64,000 bases of DNA, from contig JAOPKB010000005.1 in NCBI GenBank assembly GCA_025517485.1, positions 124,001 through 188,000 on the forward strand, in the 5' to 3' direction. Positions 43,967-53,886 of the stretch are shown piece by piece. The notes beneath the pieces were generated by a model, which worked only from the letters and a program-made list of their open reading frames with translations, ran no database searches and was not told the origin of the DNA. Source of the stretch: Natronoglomus mannanivorans (lineage in GTDB: Archaea > Halobacteriota > Halobacteria > Halobacteriales > Natrialbaceae). Each line of letters begins with the position of its first letter. Positions within the stretch are counted from its first letter, which is position 1. The translations under genes and the position numbers were made by a program.

Positions 43967-44780
43967 CACAGGAATCCGACGTGGAATCACGGACGAACCG
44001 CTCGAGCAGTGTCGCCGGTTGTGAGCGTCGATTCGCGATTGCGGTGTGGACGCGGTCCCCACGGATGTGTTTCGCGCGATGGCGCGACCGACACAGCGAC
44101 AGTCCGAGTTCGATCGACGTCCCGATCGGGGAGACGGTCGATCGCGGGTCGTCTTCCCACGTTACGGGTACCTCGAGCACTCGATACCCCAGAGCGTGGG
44201 TGAGCGCGATCAGTTCGATATCCCACGCGAATCCGGGTTCACACAGGTGCGTTCGAACGGCCGCCCAGGTCTCGCTATCGATGGCTTTCGCTCCGCACTG
44301 ATAGTCGTACAGCGAGACGTCGAGCACCCGACTCGCGGTCCAGGCGAAGACGTCGCCCAGACGCTTCCGGGCGAAACTCTGGTGGCTCTCGACGACGGCA
44401 TCCGGATGGCGACGCGAGCCGGCCGCGAGGTTCGCTCGTCCCTCGACGACCGCCTCGATAACGTCCCTGACCGACGACGCAGGCGTACTTCCATCGGCGT
44501 CGGCGAACGCACGCACGTCCGTCTCGAGTGCTTCGAACCCCGCGGTGATCGCGGCACCTTTCCCGCGGCGACGGGCGACGGCGTTGATCGTCACTGGGAC
44601 GGGAGCCGACGTCGACAGCGTCTCGAGAGCGCGTTCGGTCTCGTCGGTGGCGGCGTCGAGTTCGATCCGGATCACCGTCGGTTCCGGGTCGACGTGAGCC
44701 GCGAGTGCCTCGACGTACGTCGAGAGCGTGTCGACGTCCGGTCGATAGGCGGGGACGACGAGACCGACCGTCCGAGTCAT
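43956..44780 (-). CDS. Family 2 glycosyltransferase (dolichyl-phosphate sugar synthase-like)
   Basis: 274-aa GT-A enzyme: VGLVVPAYRPDVDTL nucleotide-binding start, RRRGKGAAITAGFEA, the metal-binding FADADGSTP (DxD) and YDYQCGAKAIDSETW acceptor-side motifs. It probably transfers a sugar from a nucleotide sugar to dolichyl phosphate; GtrA downstream would flip or use the product. ATG 44780. Sugar identity unknown. Confidence 0.88.
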   Translation of the reverse strand: MTRTVGLVVPAYRPDVDTLSTYVEALAAHVDPEPTVIRIELDAATDETERALETLSTSAPVPVTINAVARRRGKGAAITAGFEALETDVRAFADADGSTPASSVRDVIEAVVEGRANLAAGSRRHPDAVVESHQSFARKRLGDVFAWTASRVLDVSLYDYQCGAKAIDSETWAAVRTHLCEPGFAWDIELIALTHALGYRVLEVPVTWEDDPRSTVSPIGTSIELGLSLCRSRHRAKHIRGDRVHTAIANRRSQPATLLERFVRDSTSDSCEER

Positions 44781-44941
44781 TCGTGTCTATCCCTCCTTCG
44801 GATCGCATAAAAGCGTTCTGTCGGCAGTTCGCTCGGCCGTCGTCGGTCGATTCGATTCCCTCGAGACATCTATGATATCGGTGTCACGACGGGGCCGTCG
44901 AACCCAAACACGTTTGATGCAGGACTCGGTTCGTTCGTGTA

Positions 44942-47386
44942 ATGCTTCCCGACGGTGGGTACGCGCTCGTCTGGCTCGCCGTCTTTCTCGCGCTCGGCGC
45001 GCTTTCGGTTCCCGTCGCGGGTACCATCTTCCCGCGGTTGGACGACCGGGGTGCCGGTCTCGCGATCCCGGTCGCACTCACCACGATCGGCGTCGTCGGC
45101 TACTGGGTCGGTCGTCTCGCCTTCGGCCTCCCGGCACTCGGGCTCGCCCTCCTCGTGCTGGCCGGTGGGTCGATAACTGCGATCCGCCGTGACGTCGTCG
45201 TCGACTGGCGACGGTATGCAGAGGTGGCGACGGTCTTTACCGCCGCCTTCGTCTTCCTCGTCGGCGTTCGCGCAATCGACCCGAGCGTCGTCGCGATCGG
45301 CGGCGAAAAGTACCTCGACTACGGGTTGTTGAACAGCCTCTCACGAACCGAGACGATTCCACCCGAAGACCCCTGGTTCGCCGGCGAGCGGGTTCGATAC
45401 TACTACGGCGGTCACCTCGTCGCCGCCTTGCTCGGCCAGCTCACCGCGACCCCGCCGGCGTACACCTACAATCTCGCGCTCGCGGGCACGTACGCGACCC
45501 TCGTCAGCGCCGTCTACGGCCTCGCCGGAGCCGTTGCCGGCGACAGGGGCCTCTCTCACGTTCGGGCCGGTCTTCTCGCCGCTTTTCTGGTCGGCATTGC
45601 GAGCAACCTCGCGACGCCCGTCCGGGTACTCGCCTGGCTTCTCCCCGGCGGTCACTCGCTGGCCGACGCGTTCGGCATCCCGCTCACCCGAAACGGGGTC
45701 GAGACAGTCGCTGTCGGCCGCGAGGCGTTCAGCTACTGGGACGCCAGCCGCGTGATCCCGGGAACGATCAACGAATTTCCGCTCTTCGCGTTCCTCAACG
45801 GCGATCTCCACGCGCACATGCTCTCGCTCCCGTTCCTGTTGCTCGCCGTCGGCGTCCTCTACGAATACTGGCTGACCCCCGTCGGCCAACGCTGGCGACG
45901 GCGACTGCTCGCGTTCGTCGCGATGCCGATCCTCGCGGGCTGGCTCGCCGTCGTCAACACGTGGGACTTCCCGACCGTGCTGGGGCTGACGTGGCTCACG
46001 CTCGCGCTCGCGCCGGCGACCCCGTGGTCGGTGCTCCCCCGGCGGATGAACGATGCCATCGAGCGGCGTCTCGAGCGTGGTTCACCTGCTCTCCCGCTCT
46101 CGGCCGAACTCGTCCGTCCCGCGGTCGCCGGCGGACTCGTCGGTGGCGTCGCCCTCGCGGGAGTCCTGTTCGTTCTTCCGTTCTTCACCGGCGCGGCCAG
46201 CACTGGCGGGCGAACGATCGCACTCGTCGCCGACCGCAGCGACCCGATCAGGTTCCTGCTCGTCCACGGCGCGTTCTTGCTGGTCGCCTGCTGGTATCTG
46301 GCCTCGAGAGTCGACCCCGGTCCGGAGACGATTCGTGATTCGACGATCGCGCTGACGACGCTGCTGGTCGCGTTGCTCTGGTTCCACGACGCACTCTCGT
46401 TTCTCTTCGTCGTCCCGGTCGTCGCAGTCGGCTGGTACGTGATCCGACGCGGGCGGGGTGGTTACGAGACACTGCTGTTCGTCGCTGGCGCTGGACTCGT
46501 CGCGACCGTCGAGGTACTCTACCTCTCCGAACAGGCCGGCCCGGGACGGCTGAATACGGTATTCAAGACCTACGTCCACGTCTGGGTATTCTGGTCGTTG
46601 GCCGCAGGAGTCGCTCTAGCGTCGATCCTCGAAGGGCGGTCGTGGCCCGCGGCGGCCCAAGCAGCCGACGAGCGTGGGCGAGTTCGAACTGGATCGATAT
46701 CGACCACAACGGCGACGGGGAACGCGGATACCGACTGCGGCTCGAGGTCAGGCAGTTCCGAGGTCAGCACCGAATCGGCCGTGGACACCACGGCCGGTGC
46801 CGACACTGCGACATCCACATCTCGAACGGCCACTGTACTCGTTCTGGTCCTCCTCGCCGGCCTGTCGTTGTACGGCGGGCTGGCTCTCGCCGATCACGTC
46901 GACGGACAGGACACCCACTCGCTCTCACTGGACGTGCGCGAGGAGATCCGGGCGACGGCACCCGACGAGGCCGCGGCCTTCGACTGGCTCGCCGACCGCG
47001 AGGGCCAGCCGCGCATCGTCGAGGCACCGACGCCGCCGAGACACACCTACGGCTCGAGTGACGCATCCGGTGCACCACCGCCCTCCCGAGCTGTCAGCGG
47101 CGCGTCGACGTTCTCCGGACTGCCGACGCTGGCCGGCTGGACCCACTCGGCAGACTATCACGGCGAGGAGCCCTACTGGGAGCGCGTCGGGCACGCCGAA
47201 ACCGTCTTCGAGGGGAGCGACGAGGAACGGGGAGCCGTTCTCGCCCAGTACGATGTCCGGTACGTCTACGTCGGCCCGAACGAACGAGCCTGGTACGAGC
47301 TGGCCGACCTCGACGGTGATCCGACACTCGAGGTGGCCGCCGAGTTCGGCGAGGTGCGAATCTACGAGGTCGGAGCGAGGAACTGA
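44942..47386 (+). CDS. DUF2298 polytopic membrane protein (Chlor_Arch_YYY type)
   Basis: 814-aa protein with more than ten hydrophobic segments, an extracytoplasmic loop with VRYYYGGHLVAALLGQL (the YYY motif, ~residues 153-170) and NGDLHAHMLSLPF. A Thr/Ser-rich insertion (~580-625, GSISTTTATGNADTDCGS) precedes the last span, and a soluble C-terminal domain (~645-814) contains the RAWYELADLDGDP part. The family looks like membrane glycosyltransferases of the GT-C type and probably takes part in surface glycan assembly with the GT2/GtrA pair. Role is inferred. Confidence 0.87.
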   Translation: MLPDGGYALVWLAVFLALGALSVPVAGTIFPRLDDRGAGLAIPVALTTIGVVGYWVGRLAFGLPALGLALLVLAGGSITAIRRDVVVDWRRYAEVATVFTAAFVFLVGVRAIDPSVVAIGGEKYLDYGLLNSLSRTETIPPEDPWFAGERVRYYYGGHLVAALLGQLTATPPAYTYNLALAGTYATLVSAVYGLAGAVAGDRGLSHVRAGLLAAFLVGIASNLATPVRVLAWLLPGGHSLADAFGIPLTRNGVETVAVGREAFSYWDASRVIPGTINEFPLFAFLNGDLHAHMLSLPFLLLAVGVLYEYWLTPVGQRWRRRLLAFVAMPILAGWLAVVNTWDFPTVLGLTWLTLALAPATPWSVLPRRMNDAIERRLERGSPALPLSAELVRPAVAGGLVGGVALAGVLFVLPFFTGAASTGGRTIALVADRSDPIRFLLVHGAFLLVACWYLASRVDPGPETIRDSTIALTTLLVALLWFHDALSFLFVVPVVAVGWYVIRRGRGGYETLLFVAGAGLVATVEVLYLSEQAGPGRLNTVFKTYVHVWVFWSLAAGVALASILEGRSWPAAAQAADERGRVRTGSISTTTATGNADTDCGSRSGSSEVSTESAVDTTAGADTATSTSRTATVLVLVLLAGLSLYGGLALADHVDGQDTHSLSLDVREEIRATAPDEAAAFDWLADREGQPRIVEAPTPPRHTYGSSDASGAPPPSRAVSGASTFSGLPTLAGWTHSADYHGEEPYWERVGHAETVFEGSDEERGAVLAQYDVRYVYVGPNERAWYELADLDGDPTLEVAAEFGEVRIYEVGARN

Positions 47387-47399
47387 GGCCGGTGAGCGG

Positions 47400-47490
47400 T
47401 ACTCGAAATCGAAATCGAAATTGAGAGACGGGAGACGAAATTCGAGCGTGAGCGTGAACGTGACCGTGAGAACGTGAAAACGTAAAAAGA
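47400..47490. repeat. Low-complexity hexamer tract downstream of DUF2298 gene
   Basis: Runs of gaaatc followed by gagcgt/gaacgt/gaccgt units fill most of 47400-47485, ending in an A-rich gaaaacgtaaaaag. It lies between two convergent genes and encodes nothing convincing. Confidence 0.6.
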
Positions 47491-47509
47491 GCCGAACAGC
47501 GCGCAGACG

Positions 47510-47776
47510 TCAGACCTCGAGTGCGCCTTTCTCGCTGAGGACTTCGATCTCCTCGGCGTCGGCACGGTCGACGTCCATGAAGTGGGGGACGTAGTTTCGT
47601 TTCTGGTAGTCCTCGCGTTCGCTCTCGTCACCGACGGTACACCAGAGCTGGACGCGCTCGGGGCCGTGCCACTCCCCGTTGCGGTTGATACCGAAGCAAG
47701 TCAGCTCCTCACCGTCGTATTCGATGACAGCGTCCTTTCGGATGCCCGGATCCCCGTGGATGATGAGCCGTTTCAT
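47510..47776 (-). CDS. HAH_0734-family protein (88 aa)
   Basis: Small conserved haloarchaeal protein: [22 protein letters not shown], then [19 protein letters not shown], and an acidic end. The family name is known but no function. Start ATG 47776; the frame continues upstream but is non-coding in character. It is divergent from the L44e operon (181-bp gap), a neighbourhood commonly seen in haloarchaea. Confidence 0.9.
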   Translation of the reverse strand: MKRLIIHGDPGIRKDAVIEYDGEELTCFGINRNGEWHGPERVQLWCTVGDESEREDYQKRNYVPHFMDVDRADAEEIEVLSEKGALEV

Positions 47777-47915
47777 GGCCGTCGGTTCGGACGATGGGGA
47801 ATTAAGCGCTTCGAAGGCTGATTCGTCGCCAGACCCCGCTCGTTCGAGCGCCGACGTGATACCCCAACCGTCTCGAACGCCGGCTCCGCGCCGTCCCCGA
47901 ACGAGAAACCAAACG

Positions 47916-47925
47916 GGTTTTAAGC
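47916..47925 (+). promoter_or_regulatory. Promoter element of the translation operon
   Basis: ggttttaagc at 47916-47925, about 37 nt before the L44e ATG, fits an archaeal TATA box with a short 5' leader. Confidence 0.5.
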
Positions 47926-47957
47926 GGGGGTATCCAACTCCTCTCCAAGAGTTACCC

Positions 47958-48239
47958 ATGCAGATGCCACGTCGGTTTAACACGTATTGCCCGCATTGCA
48001 ACGAACACCACGAACACGAAGTCGAGAAAGTTCGCCGAGGCCGTTCCTCGGGGATGAAGTGGGACGCTCGCCGCACCCGCCGCAACAAAGCGGTCATCGG
48101 AAACGCCGGTCGTTTCTCGAAGGTGCCCGGTGGCGACAAACCAACCAAGAAGACCAACCTCAAGTACCGCTGTGGCGAGTGTGGCAAAGCCCACCTTCGT
48201 CAGGGATGGCGCGCCGGCCGACTCGAGTTCCAGGAGTAA
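47958..48239 (+). CDS. rpl44e: 50S ribosomal protein L44e
   Basis: 93-aa ribosomal protein. [29 protein letters not shown] and the CGECGKAH zinc ribbon are the L44e signature. Binds 23S rRNA near the E site. First gene of the L44e-S27e-aIF2-alpha-Nop10-PAC2 cluster. ATG 47958 (MQMP) matches homologues. Confidence 0.97.
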   Translation: MQMPRRFNTYCPHCNEHHEHEVEKVRRGRSSGMKWDARRTRRNKAVIGNAGRFSKVPGGDKPTKKTNLKYRCGECGKAHLRQGWRAGRLEFQE

Positions 48240-48243
48240 ATTC

Positions 48244-48429
48244 ATGGCAGGAAATTTCTATCTCGTCCGCTGTAGTGACTGTGAGAACGAACAGGTCGTC
48301 TTCGGCAAGGCCTCCACGGAAGTCGCGTGTGCCGTCTGCGGCACGACGCTCGCGCGACCGACCGGCGGCAACGCCGAGATCGAACACGAAATCGTCGAAA
48401 CGGTCGAATCACGAGCCCCAACACAATGA
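48244..48429 (+). CDS. rps27e: 30S ribosomal protein S27e
   Basis: 61-aa zinc-ribbon ribosomal protein: [16 protein letters not shown] and [14 protein letters not shown] hold the four zinc cysteines. Starts 4 nt after the L44e stop, and its TGA overlaps the aIF2-alpha ATG. Confidence 0.96.
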   Translation: MAGNFYLVRCSDCENEQVVFGKASTEVACAVCGTTLARPTGGNAEIEHEIVETVESRAPTQ

Positions 48430-49226
48430 AATACAGCGGCTGGCCTGACCCCGGTGAACTCGTCGTCGGCAAGATCGACGAAATCGAAGACTTCGGCGTC
48501 TTCGTCGACCTCGAGGAGTATCAGGACAAACGCGGTCTGATCCACATCTCCGAAGTCGCCAGCGGCTGGATCAAGAACGTCCGCGACCACGTCCGTGAGG
48601 GTCAGATCGCCGTTTGCAAAGTGCTCGAAGTCGACACGTCCTCCCAGCAGATCGACCTCTCGCTGAAAGACGTCAACGACCACCAGCGATCGGACAAAAT
48701 CCAGGAGTGGAAAAACGAGCAGAAAGCAGACAACTGGATGGAACTGGCCTTCGGCGAGGACCTCGAGGACGACCGGTACGTCGAGATCACCGACGAACTC
48801 CTCGGCGCACACGGCAGCCTCTACGACAGCTTCAAAGAGGCCGCGATCCACGGCGACGAAGCCCTCGAGGGCACCGATCTCTCCGAGTCGGACGTCGACG
48901 CAATCGTCGAAACCGCCCGCGAGAACGTCTCGGTTCCCTACGTCAACGTCACCGGCTACGTCGACCTCGAGAACGCCTCGGAGGCCGGCGTCGACGGCAT
49001 CCGCGAGGCGCTCAAGGCCGCCGAGGGCAACGGCGACATTCCTGAGGGCGTCGAACTCGAGGTCACCTACGTCGGTGCTCCCGAGTACCGCATCAAGGTT
49101 CAGGCGCCGAACTACAAGACCGCCGAGTCGGCACTCGAAGAGAGTGCGGGTCGTGCCGTCACCGCCATCGAATCGGAAGGTGGCGAGGGCGAGTACCACC
49201 GTGAACGGCGGAGCGACGACGAGTAG
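48426..49226 (+). CDS. eif2a: Translation initiation factor aIF2, alpha subunit
   Basis: 266-aa factor. N-terminal S1 domain (~10-85; [20 protein letters not shown] and [15 protein letters not shown]), a helical middle, and a C-terminal alpha-beta domain with [14 protein letters not shown]. As part of the aIF2 trimer it helps bring initiator tRNA-Met (gene also in this window at 43340) to the ribosome. ATGA overlap with S27e. Confidence 0.97.
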   Translation: MKYSGWPDPGELVVGKIDEIEDFGVFVDLEEYQDKRGLIHISEVASGWIKNVRDHVREGQIAVCKVLEVDTSSQQIDLSLKDVNDHQRSDKIQEWKNEQKADNWMELAFGEDLEDDRYVEITDELLGAHGSLYDSFKEAAIHGDEALEGTDLSESDVDAIVETARENVSVPYVNVTGYVDLENASEAGVDGIREALKAAEGNGDIPEGVELEVTYVGAPEYRIKVQAPNYKTAESALEESAGRAVTAIESEGGEGEYHRERRSDDE

Positions 49227-49259
49227 TAACAGCCGTAGTCGTAATAGCAATTATCCGGC

Positions 49260-49442
49260 ATGAAATCCGACATTCGGGTCTGTTCGGCGTGGCACGACGT
49301 TCACGACCGACCGGTGTACACGCTTTCTGAAACCTGTCCGGAGTGCGGTGCCGACAGCGAGAACACCGCCCCTGCACCGTTCGATCCAACCGATCCCCAC
49401 GGCGAGTACCGACGCGCTCTTAAGTATCGCAATCGCGAGTAG
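49260..49442 (+). CDS. nop10: Ribosome biogenesis protein Nop10
   Basis: 60-aa H/ACA RNP component: KSDIRVC start, YTLSETCPECG zinc part and ENTAPAPFDPTDPHGEYRRALK, the family core. It binds Cbf5 (gene at 1716-2621). Sits 33 nt after aIF2-alpha and 5 nt before the PAC2 gene. Confidence 0.95.
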   Translation: MKSDIRVCSAWHDVHDRPVYTLSETCPECGADSENTAPAPFDPTDPHGEYRRALKYRNRE

Positions 49443-49447
49443 GGCAT

Positions 49448-50218
49448 ATGGACGAACTCGACATCGACGCAGTCGCGGAGGTATCCCTCGACGACCCCGT
49501 CCTCGTCGAGGGACTGCCCGGCGTCGGTCACGTCGGCAAACTCGCCGCAGAGCACGTGTTAGAGGAACTCGACGAACAGAGCACGCTCGTTCGACGGCTC
49601 TACTCGCGGGAGTTTCCCCCACAGGTCACCGTTGAAGACGGCGTCACGGAACTGACGTGTGCGGAACTCTACGCGGTCGAAGTGCCCGACGGACGAGACC
49701 TGCTCGTTCTGACCGGCGACCACCAGGCCCAGACCAATGACGGCCACTACGTTCTCACGGATGCGTTCCTCGATATCGCCGAGGAGTTCGGCGCCGAGGA
49801 GGTGTACGCCCTCGGCGGCGTCCCGACCGGCGAACTCATCGACGAGTACGCCGTCCTCGGCGCGGTCAACGAGGAACCACTCGTCGAGGAACTCGAGGAA
49901 CTCGGCGTCGAGTTCCGCGAGGACGAACCCGCCGGCGGCATCGTCGGCGTCAGCGGCCTCCTGCTCGGTCTGGGAACCCGTCGCGGATTCCAGGGCGTCT
50001 GTCTGATGGGCGAGACCAGCGGCTACCTCGTCGATCCCAAGAGTGCACGTGCAGTCCTCGAGGTGCTCGAGGACCGCCTGGGCTTCGAACTCGAGTACGA
50101 CTCGCTCGACGAGCGTGCCGACGAGATGGAAGACGTCATCGGGAAGATCCAGGAGATGGAACAACAGCAACAGGCGATGGACGTCCCCAGCGACGACGAT
50201 CTGCGATATATCGGGTGA
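49448..50218 (+). CDS. PAC2-family proteasome assembly chaperone
   Basis: 256 aa: VLVEGLPGVGHVGKLAAEHVL opening, VLTGDHQAQTNDGHY and the LLLGLGTRRGFQGVCLMGETSGY segment of the PAC2 fold, then a C-terminal helix (EDVIGKIQEMEQQQQAM). Thought to help assemble proteasomal alpha rings. Last gene of the translation operon, a context conserved in archaea. Confidence 0.92.
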   Translation: MDELDIDAVAEVSLDDPVLVEGLPGVGHVGKLAAEHVLEELDEQSTLVRRLYSREFPPQVTVEDGVTELTCAELYAVEVPDGRDLLVLTGDHQAQTNDGHYVLTDAFLDIAEEFGAEEVYALGGVPTGELIDEYAVLGAVNEEPLVEELEELGVEFREDEPAGGIVGVSGLLLGLGTRRGFQGVCLMGETSGYLVDPKSARAVLEVLEDRLGFELEYDSLDERADEMEDVIGKIQEMEQQQQAMDVPSDDDLRYIG

Positions 50219-50307
50219 GCGGTCCCGACGCTTTCTGTCCAACTGGCTGTCCGTGGTGAGACGACGCCAGCGAGTGATTCTTTAGCGACGACCGCCTACA
50301 CTCTCCC

Positions 50308-50913
50308 GTGTCTGCGAGTGCGAACGTCGTGGAGTCGATTCCGCCGTCGGTTCTCGCCGGGTTGGTCCTCGGTGGCCTCTTTACGGTGTTCGCCGCGGGG
50401 CTGTTCGTCGTCGGCGAGCGCTGGTTCCCGAGTCGATACGGTACGGAACCGCGTACGTACTCGGGAGAGGATCGCCGACGAACGGAGATCCGCGACTACC
50501 TCCGGGAGATCGGCGAGCGCTACGCGGAGGATCACCCCGTCGCCGGGACCTCGGTGGCCTTCTACCTGCCCGAACGGGACGTGGCCGTCACCTTCGACGC
50601 CCACGCGTTCTTCCGAATCCAGAATACGACGGAGACGGTCGTCATCCTCGTCGAACACGAGATGCCGGGTCGCCACCTCGGACGACGGCTCCCGTTCGAG
50701 GTTCCGGAGATTCGGACCGACGCGACGGACTTTCAAGAGACCGTTCGAATCGCCTACGAGTCACTCGGCCTTCCGAGAACGGCGAGTCGATCCGAGATCA
50801 AGTCGGCCTATCGCGACCGCGTCAAGGACGTCCACCCCGACCACGGCGGCGACGAGGAGTCGTTCCGGCAGCTCCAGGAAGCGTACGTGACGGCCAAAGA
50901 GCACGCCGATTGA
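50308..50913 (+). CDS. J-domain membrane protein
   Basis: 201-aa protein with a TM segment at ~10-32 (VLAGLVLGGLFTVFAAGLFVV), a middle region of ~100 aa, and a C-terminal J domain (~145-200) containing the Hsp70-activating HPD triad in DVHPDHGGDEESFRQLQEAY. Probably recruits DnaK to the membrane. Start is GTG 50308; there is no in-frame ATG near it. Monocistronic. Confidence 0.87.
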   Translation: MSASANVVESIPPSVLAGLVLGGLFTVFAAGLFVVGERWFPSRYGTEPRTYSGEDRRRTEIRDYLREIGERYAEDHPVAGTSVAFYLPERDVAVTFDAHAFFRIQNTTETVVILVEHEMPGRHLGRRLPFEVPEIRTDATDFQETVRIAYESLGLPRTASRSEIKSAYRDRVKDVHPDHGGDEESFRQLQEAYVTAKEHAD

Positions 50914-51049
50914 CTGTGGGTGGTGTTCGGTCGTCGACAGTCGACGACGACTCTCGTTCTTCGACTCTCGAGTGTTACAATAGGCAGTTCACAGGCCACG
51001 AGTCACGAGAGTAAGCGTCTTGACCCCAGTCCCCCTCGACCGACGTTGT

Positions 51050-51664
51050 ATGACGGTGGACATCAACGAGACGACCGTCGAGCGTCGAACGGAACGACTG
51101 CAGGAGTCGTACGGGGACGTCCCGATTCGGCAGGGTCGGTGGACGGTCTCCGAGGACGAGTTCCGCTCGTGGGTGACCGCCTCGAGAGACGGGTACGTCG
51201 GGAGCGCGTACGTGCTGGTTCGAAGACCGCCCGAGGAGACCCACGAACTGACGCCGACGATGAGCGTCGACGGGCCGGAACGGAAACGCGTCCTGCTCGT
51301 TCTACCTCGGGGTGAGGATCGTTGGGGTCTCCCCGGTGGTGGACTGGAAGAGGACGAATCGTTCGCGGACGCGGCGGTTCGAGAGGTCCTCGAGGAGACG
51401 GGGATCGACTGCGAACTCACCGGACTCGCGTTCTGTCGCCACGACGTGACGACCGGCGACGGCGACTCACCGGAGCGACTCCACGCGCTCAGGGCGTTTT
51501 TCACGGGTCGATACGTCGACGGAACGATATCGATCCAACCGGGAGAGATGAACGGAGCCGCGTGGGTCGCCGAACCGCCGGAGCGCTTGCTTCCGGGAAC
51601 CGAGCGAATCCTCGAGTCGCGGTGGGAAACGCAGCGTCAGTCTCGAGACTCGAGCACTTCGTAG
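51050..51664 (+). CDS. NUDIX hydrolase
   Basis: 204 aa. A complete Nudix box GGLEEDESFADAAVREVLEE-TGI (GX5EX7REUXEEXGU) lies at ~100-122. Hydrolyses nucleoside diphosphate derivatives; substrate unknown. Start ATG 51050 (MTVDINETTVERR) is preferred to the TTG at 51020. Its 3' end overlaps the convergent regulator gene by 28 bp. Confidence 0.9.
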   Translation: MTVDINETTVERRTERLQESYGDVPIRQGRWTVSEDEFRSWVTASRDGYVGSAYVLVRRPPEETHELTPTMSVDGPERKRVLLVLPRGEDRWGLPGGGLEEDESFADAAVREVLEETGIDCELTGLAFCRHDVTTGDGDSPERLHALRAFFTGRYVDGTISIQPGEMNGAAWVAEPPERLLPGTERILESRWETQRQSRDSSTS

Positions 51665-52422
51665 GAGACGTCGCCGTCCCGGAGGACGTCCGTGACGCGG
51701 CCGACGGCGTCGGTCGTCGCGAGGACGGTTACGTCGAGACCGCGTTCGGCGGCATCGGCGGCGACGTCGCCGACGGCGAACGTGACATCGGGGTCGATGT
51801 CGGCCTCCTCGAGGGCGACGATGGCTTCGATGCCGGCGGCGGCGACCAGATCGGCGTCCGCACAGACACCAACGACGGTGTTGCTATCGACGGCGCGACT
51901 GCCGCCGGAGCGAACCGCCGGGATCTGCAAGACGGTGACGGAGCCGGGCTCGAGATCGATGACGCCCTCGAAACTCGTGACGCCGACGTCGGTGCCGGCG
52001 GCGGCGTCGGTCGTCGCGACGCCGGTTGCGGGCCCCTCGCTCCCGGGACTGGCGTGGAGGAGGCCGTCTTCGACGGTCAAGGAGACGGTGTCGCCTTCCT
52101 CGATGTCGTCGGTCGCGATGTAGGCGTCCTCGCTCATTGCGTCGAGGATGTCTTCGGTGACGTGGTCGGCGAACCGGCGGACGTCGTCGGACGCCTGAAA
52201 GAGCCAGTCGACGCCTTCGTTGGTGACGCGATAGCGCGAGCGACCTTCCTTGTCGACGAAGCCGTCCTCGACGAGTTCGCGGATGTACTCGCTGACCGCC
52301 TGACTCGTCACACCCACTTCGTCGGCGATCTCCCCTTGGCTCACCGCGGGCTGGCGCTCGGCGATCTCGACGAGGATTCGAAACCGCGTCGCGGCCCGCT
52401 TGTTGTCGAGGACGTCGACCAT
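51637..52422 (-). CDS. Winged-helix transcriptional regulator with C-terminal ligand-type domain
   Basis: 261 aa. N-terminal winged helix (~8-70): RAATRFRILVEIAERQPAVSQGEIADEVGVTSQAVSEYIRELVEDG, MarR/TrmB-like. The C-terminal two thirds is Ala/Val/Asp-rich, predicted alpha/beta, possibly a metabolite-binding domain (for example VVGVCADADLVAAAGIEAIVAL). ATG 52422. DNA target unknown. It ends inside the NUDIX gene on the other strand. Confidence 0.84.
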   Translation of the reverse strand: MVDVLDNKRAATRFRILVEIAERQPAVSQGEIADEVGVTSQAVSEYIRELVEDGFVDKEGRSRYRVTNEGVDWLFQASDDVRRFADHVTEDILDAMSEDAYIATDDIEEGDTVSLTVEDGLLHASPGSEGPATGVATTDAAAGTDVGVTSFEGVIDLEPGSVTVLQIPAVRSGGSRAVDSNTVVGVCADADLVAAAGIEAIVALEEADIDPDVTFAVGDVAADAAERGLDVTVLATTDAVGRVTDVLRDGDVSYEVLESRD

Positions 52423-52791
52423 ATACCGGTCTTCTCGAGAGGAGGGCAAAAAGGTACGCGGTCTTCGAACCGGTCAGGTGACTGCAGCAGGCGTGTGAAG
52501 TCGGTATCCGCGTTGGGGTTCGCCCCGTTCTCGACACTGGACGAGGTTCCCCCTCGAGGAGACTCGGGCTGTCCTCCTCTTCGGTCGATCCCGGCGTCGT
52601 CGTCGGTGACCGTCGCTCGAAGTGCGACACCGATCGGTGGCCGATCTCGGATCGGAACGGATCCGGGATCCGAGATAGGTGGCGAAATTTCCGCTAGTAT
52701 CCCGTCAGAACACCCGCTCGGCGCGTTTTGCTGACTGGGTAGAAAGGCGTCAAGTTGATAGCCCGTGCGTCCATCACCTCGGATAGTGAGT
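52423..52791. other. Divergent promoter region without recognised gene
   Basis: About 370 bp between the regulator (minus) and artA (plus). It contains the T-rich box of the regulator (about 52448-52454) and a ggatccgggatcc palindrome-like stretch near 52659-52671. No convincing ORF on either strand. Confidence 0.4.
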
Positions 52792-53886
52792 ATGTCGTCT
52801 CTTTCCGCGTCGACTGCCCCTCCGTCGGTGTCCTCGAGTGCCCTCGAGGGCACTTCAGAAGCGTTCGAGGCGGCCACAGTCACGGTTCCCCTGTCGCTTC
52901 CCGACTTTTACACGCTCGCGGTTTCGGACGTCATGGGCTGGATCGTCATCGGAACGTTTCTCCTCGCGATGGCTCTCCAGTGGCGGGGCGTGACCGACGG
53001 CGCAACGTATCTCGCGGCCGGCGGGTGGGCGCTGTTCGGCGTCTTCTGGCTCTGGGTCGCCCCCCACTTCTTCTACGAGGCCCAGAGTCCGCTCCAGACG
53101 ATCCTGAGTATCGCGGCGCTGCCGCTGTGTCTGTACACCGGCTACCTGCTCGTCCGGGGACGGACGTCGTTGTTAGTCCTCTCGAACGCGGTCGCATTCA
53201 TGGGACTGATCTACCTGCCGGCGGAGACCGTCCCAGTCTTCCGGACGTGGTTGATCGAGACGACCGCGGCACAGACGCACTTCGGGATGGAGTTGCTGGG
53301 CTCGAGTCCCGGGCTGAACGAGGGATCGAACGGCTATCTGAGCCGCTTCGACTTCGATCCGGACGAGACCGCGACCGGACGGACCACGTACATCGTCCTC
53401 GCGTGTACCGGGATCGGGAGCATGTCCATCTTCGGCGGCCTGATCGCCGCCGTCGCGGCACCGCTCCGGCGAAAGCTCGCCGCCTTCGCACTGGCCGTCG
53501 GCATTATCTGGATTCTCAACCTCTTCCGGAACGTCTTCGTCGGTCTCGCGACTCCCCACGGCTGGTTCCAGTACGACCCGCTGATCTACGTCACGACGGA
53601 GTGGATGGGGTCGGTGCCCGAACGTACTTCCTTCCTCGTCGCGCACAACTTCATCGCCCAGACGCTGTCGATCTTTGCGCTGATCGGGATCACCTACCTC
53701 GTCATCAAGGTCCTCCCGGAGGTCCTCGAACCGCTGGAGGAAGCACTCTTCGTCCTGACCGGGACCGAGTACGATCTGGCGGAGGCGGTTGGGGCCCAGC
53801 CCGTTAGTGACGGAGACTCACAGCCGGTTCGAGCCGACGGCGAGGGGACGGACGTGGGAAGCGACCAACCCGCCGACCGACCGTGA
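52792..53886 (+). CDS. artA: Archaeosortase A
   Basis: Membrane enzyme that cuts and lipid-anchors the PGF-CTERM tail of the S-layer glycoprotein and other proteins. 364 aa, about eight spans. The catalytic Cys is in YIVLACTGIGSMS, the Arg in NLFRNVFVG and the His in VAHNFIAQ, matching the exosortase/archaeosortase active-site trio. A polar acidic tail follows the last span. ATG 52792 preferred to 52765. The stop overlaps the phosphoesterase GTG by 4 nt. Confidence 0.93.
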   Translation: MSSLSASTAPPSVSSSALEGTSEAFEAATVTVPLSLPDFYTLAVSDVMGWIVIGTFLLAMALQWRGVTDGATYLAAGGWALFGVFWLWVAPHFFYEAQSPLQTILSIAALPLCLYTGYLLVRGRTSLLVLSNAVAFMGLIYLPAETVPVFRTWLIETTAAQTHFGMELLGSSPGLNEGSNGYLSRFDFDPDETATGRTTYIVLACTGIGSMSIFGGLIAAVAAPLRRKLAAFALAVGIIWILNLFRNVFVGLATPHGWFQYDPLIYVTTEWMGSVPERTSFLVAHNFIAQTLSIFALIGITYLVIKVLPEVLEPLEEALFVLTGTEYDLAEAVGAQPVSDGDSQPVRADGEGTDVGSDQPADRP

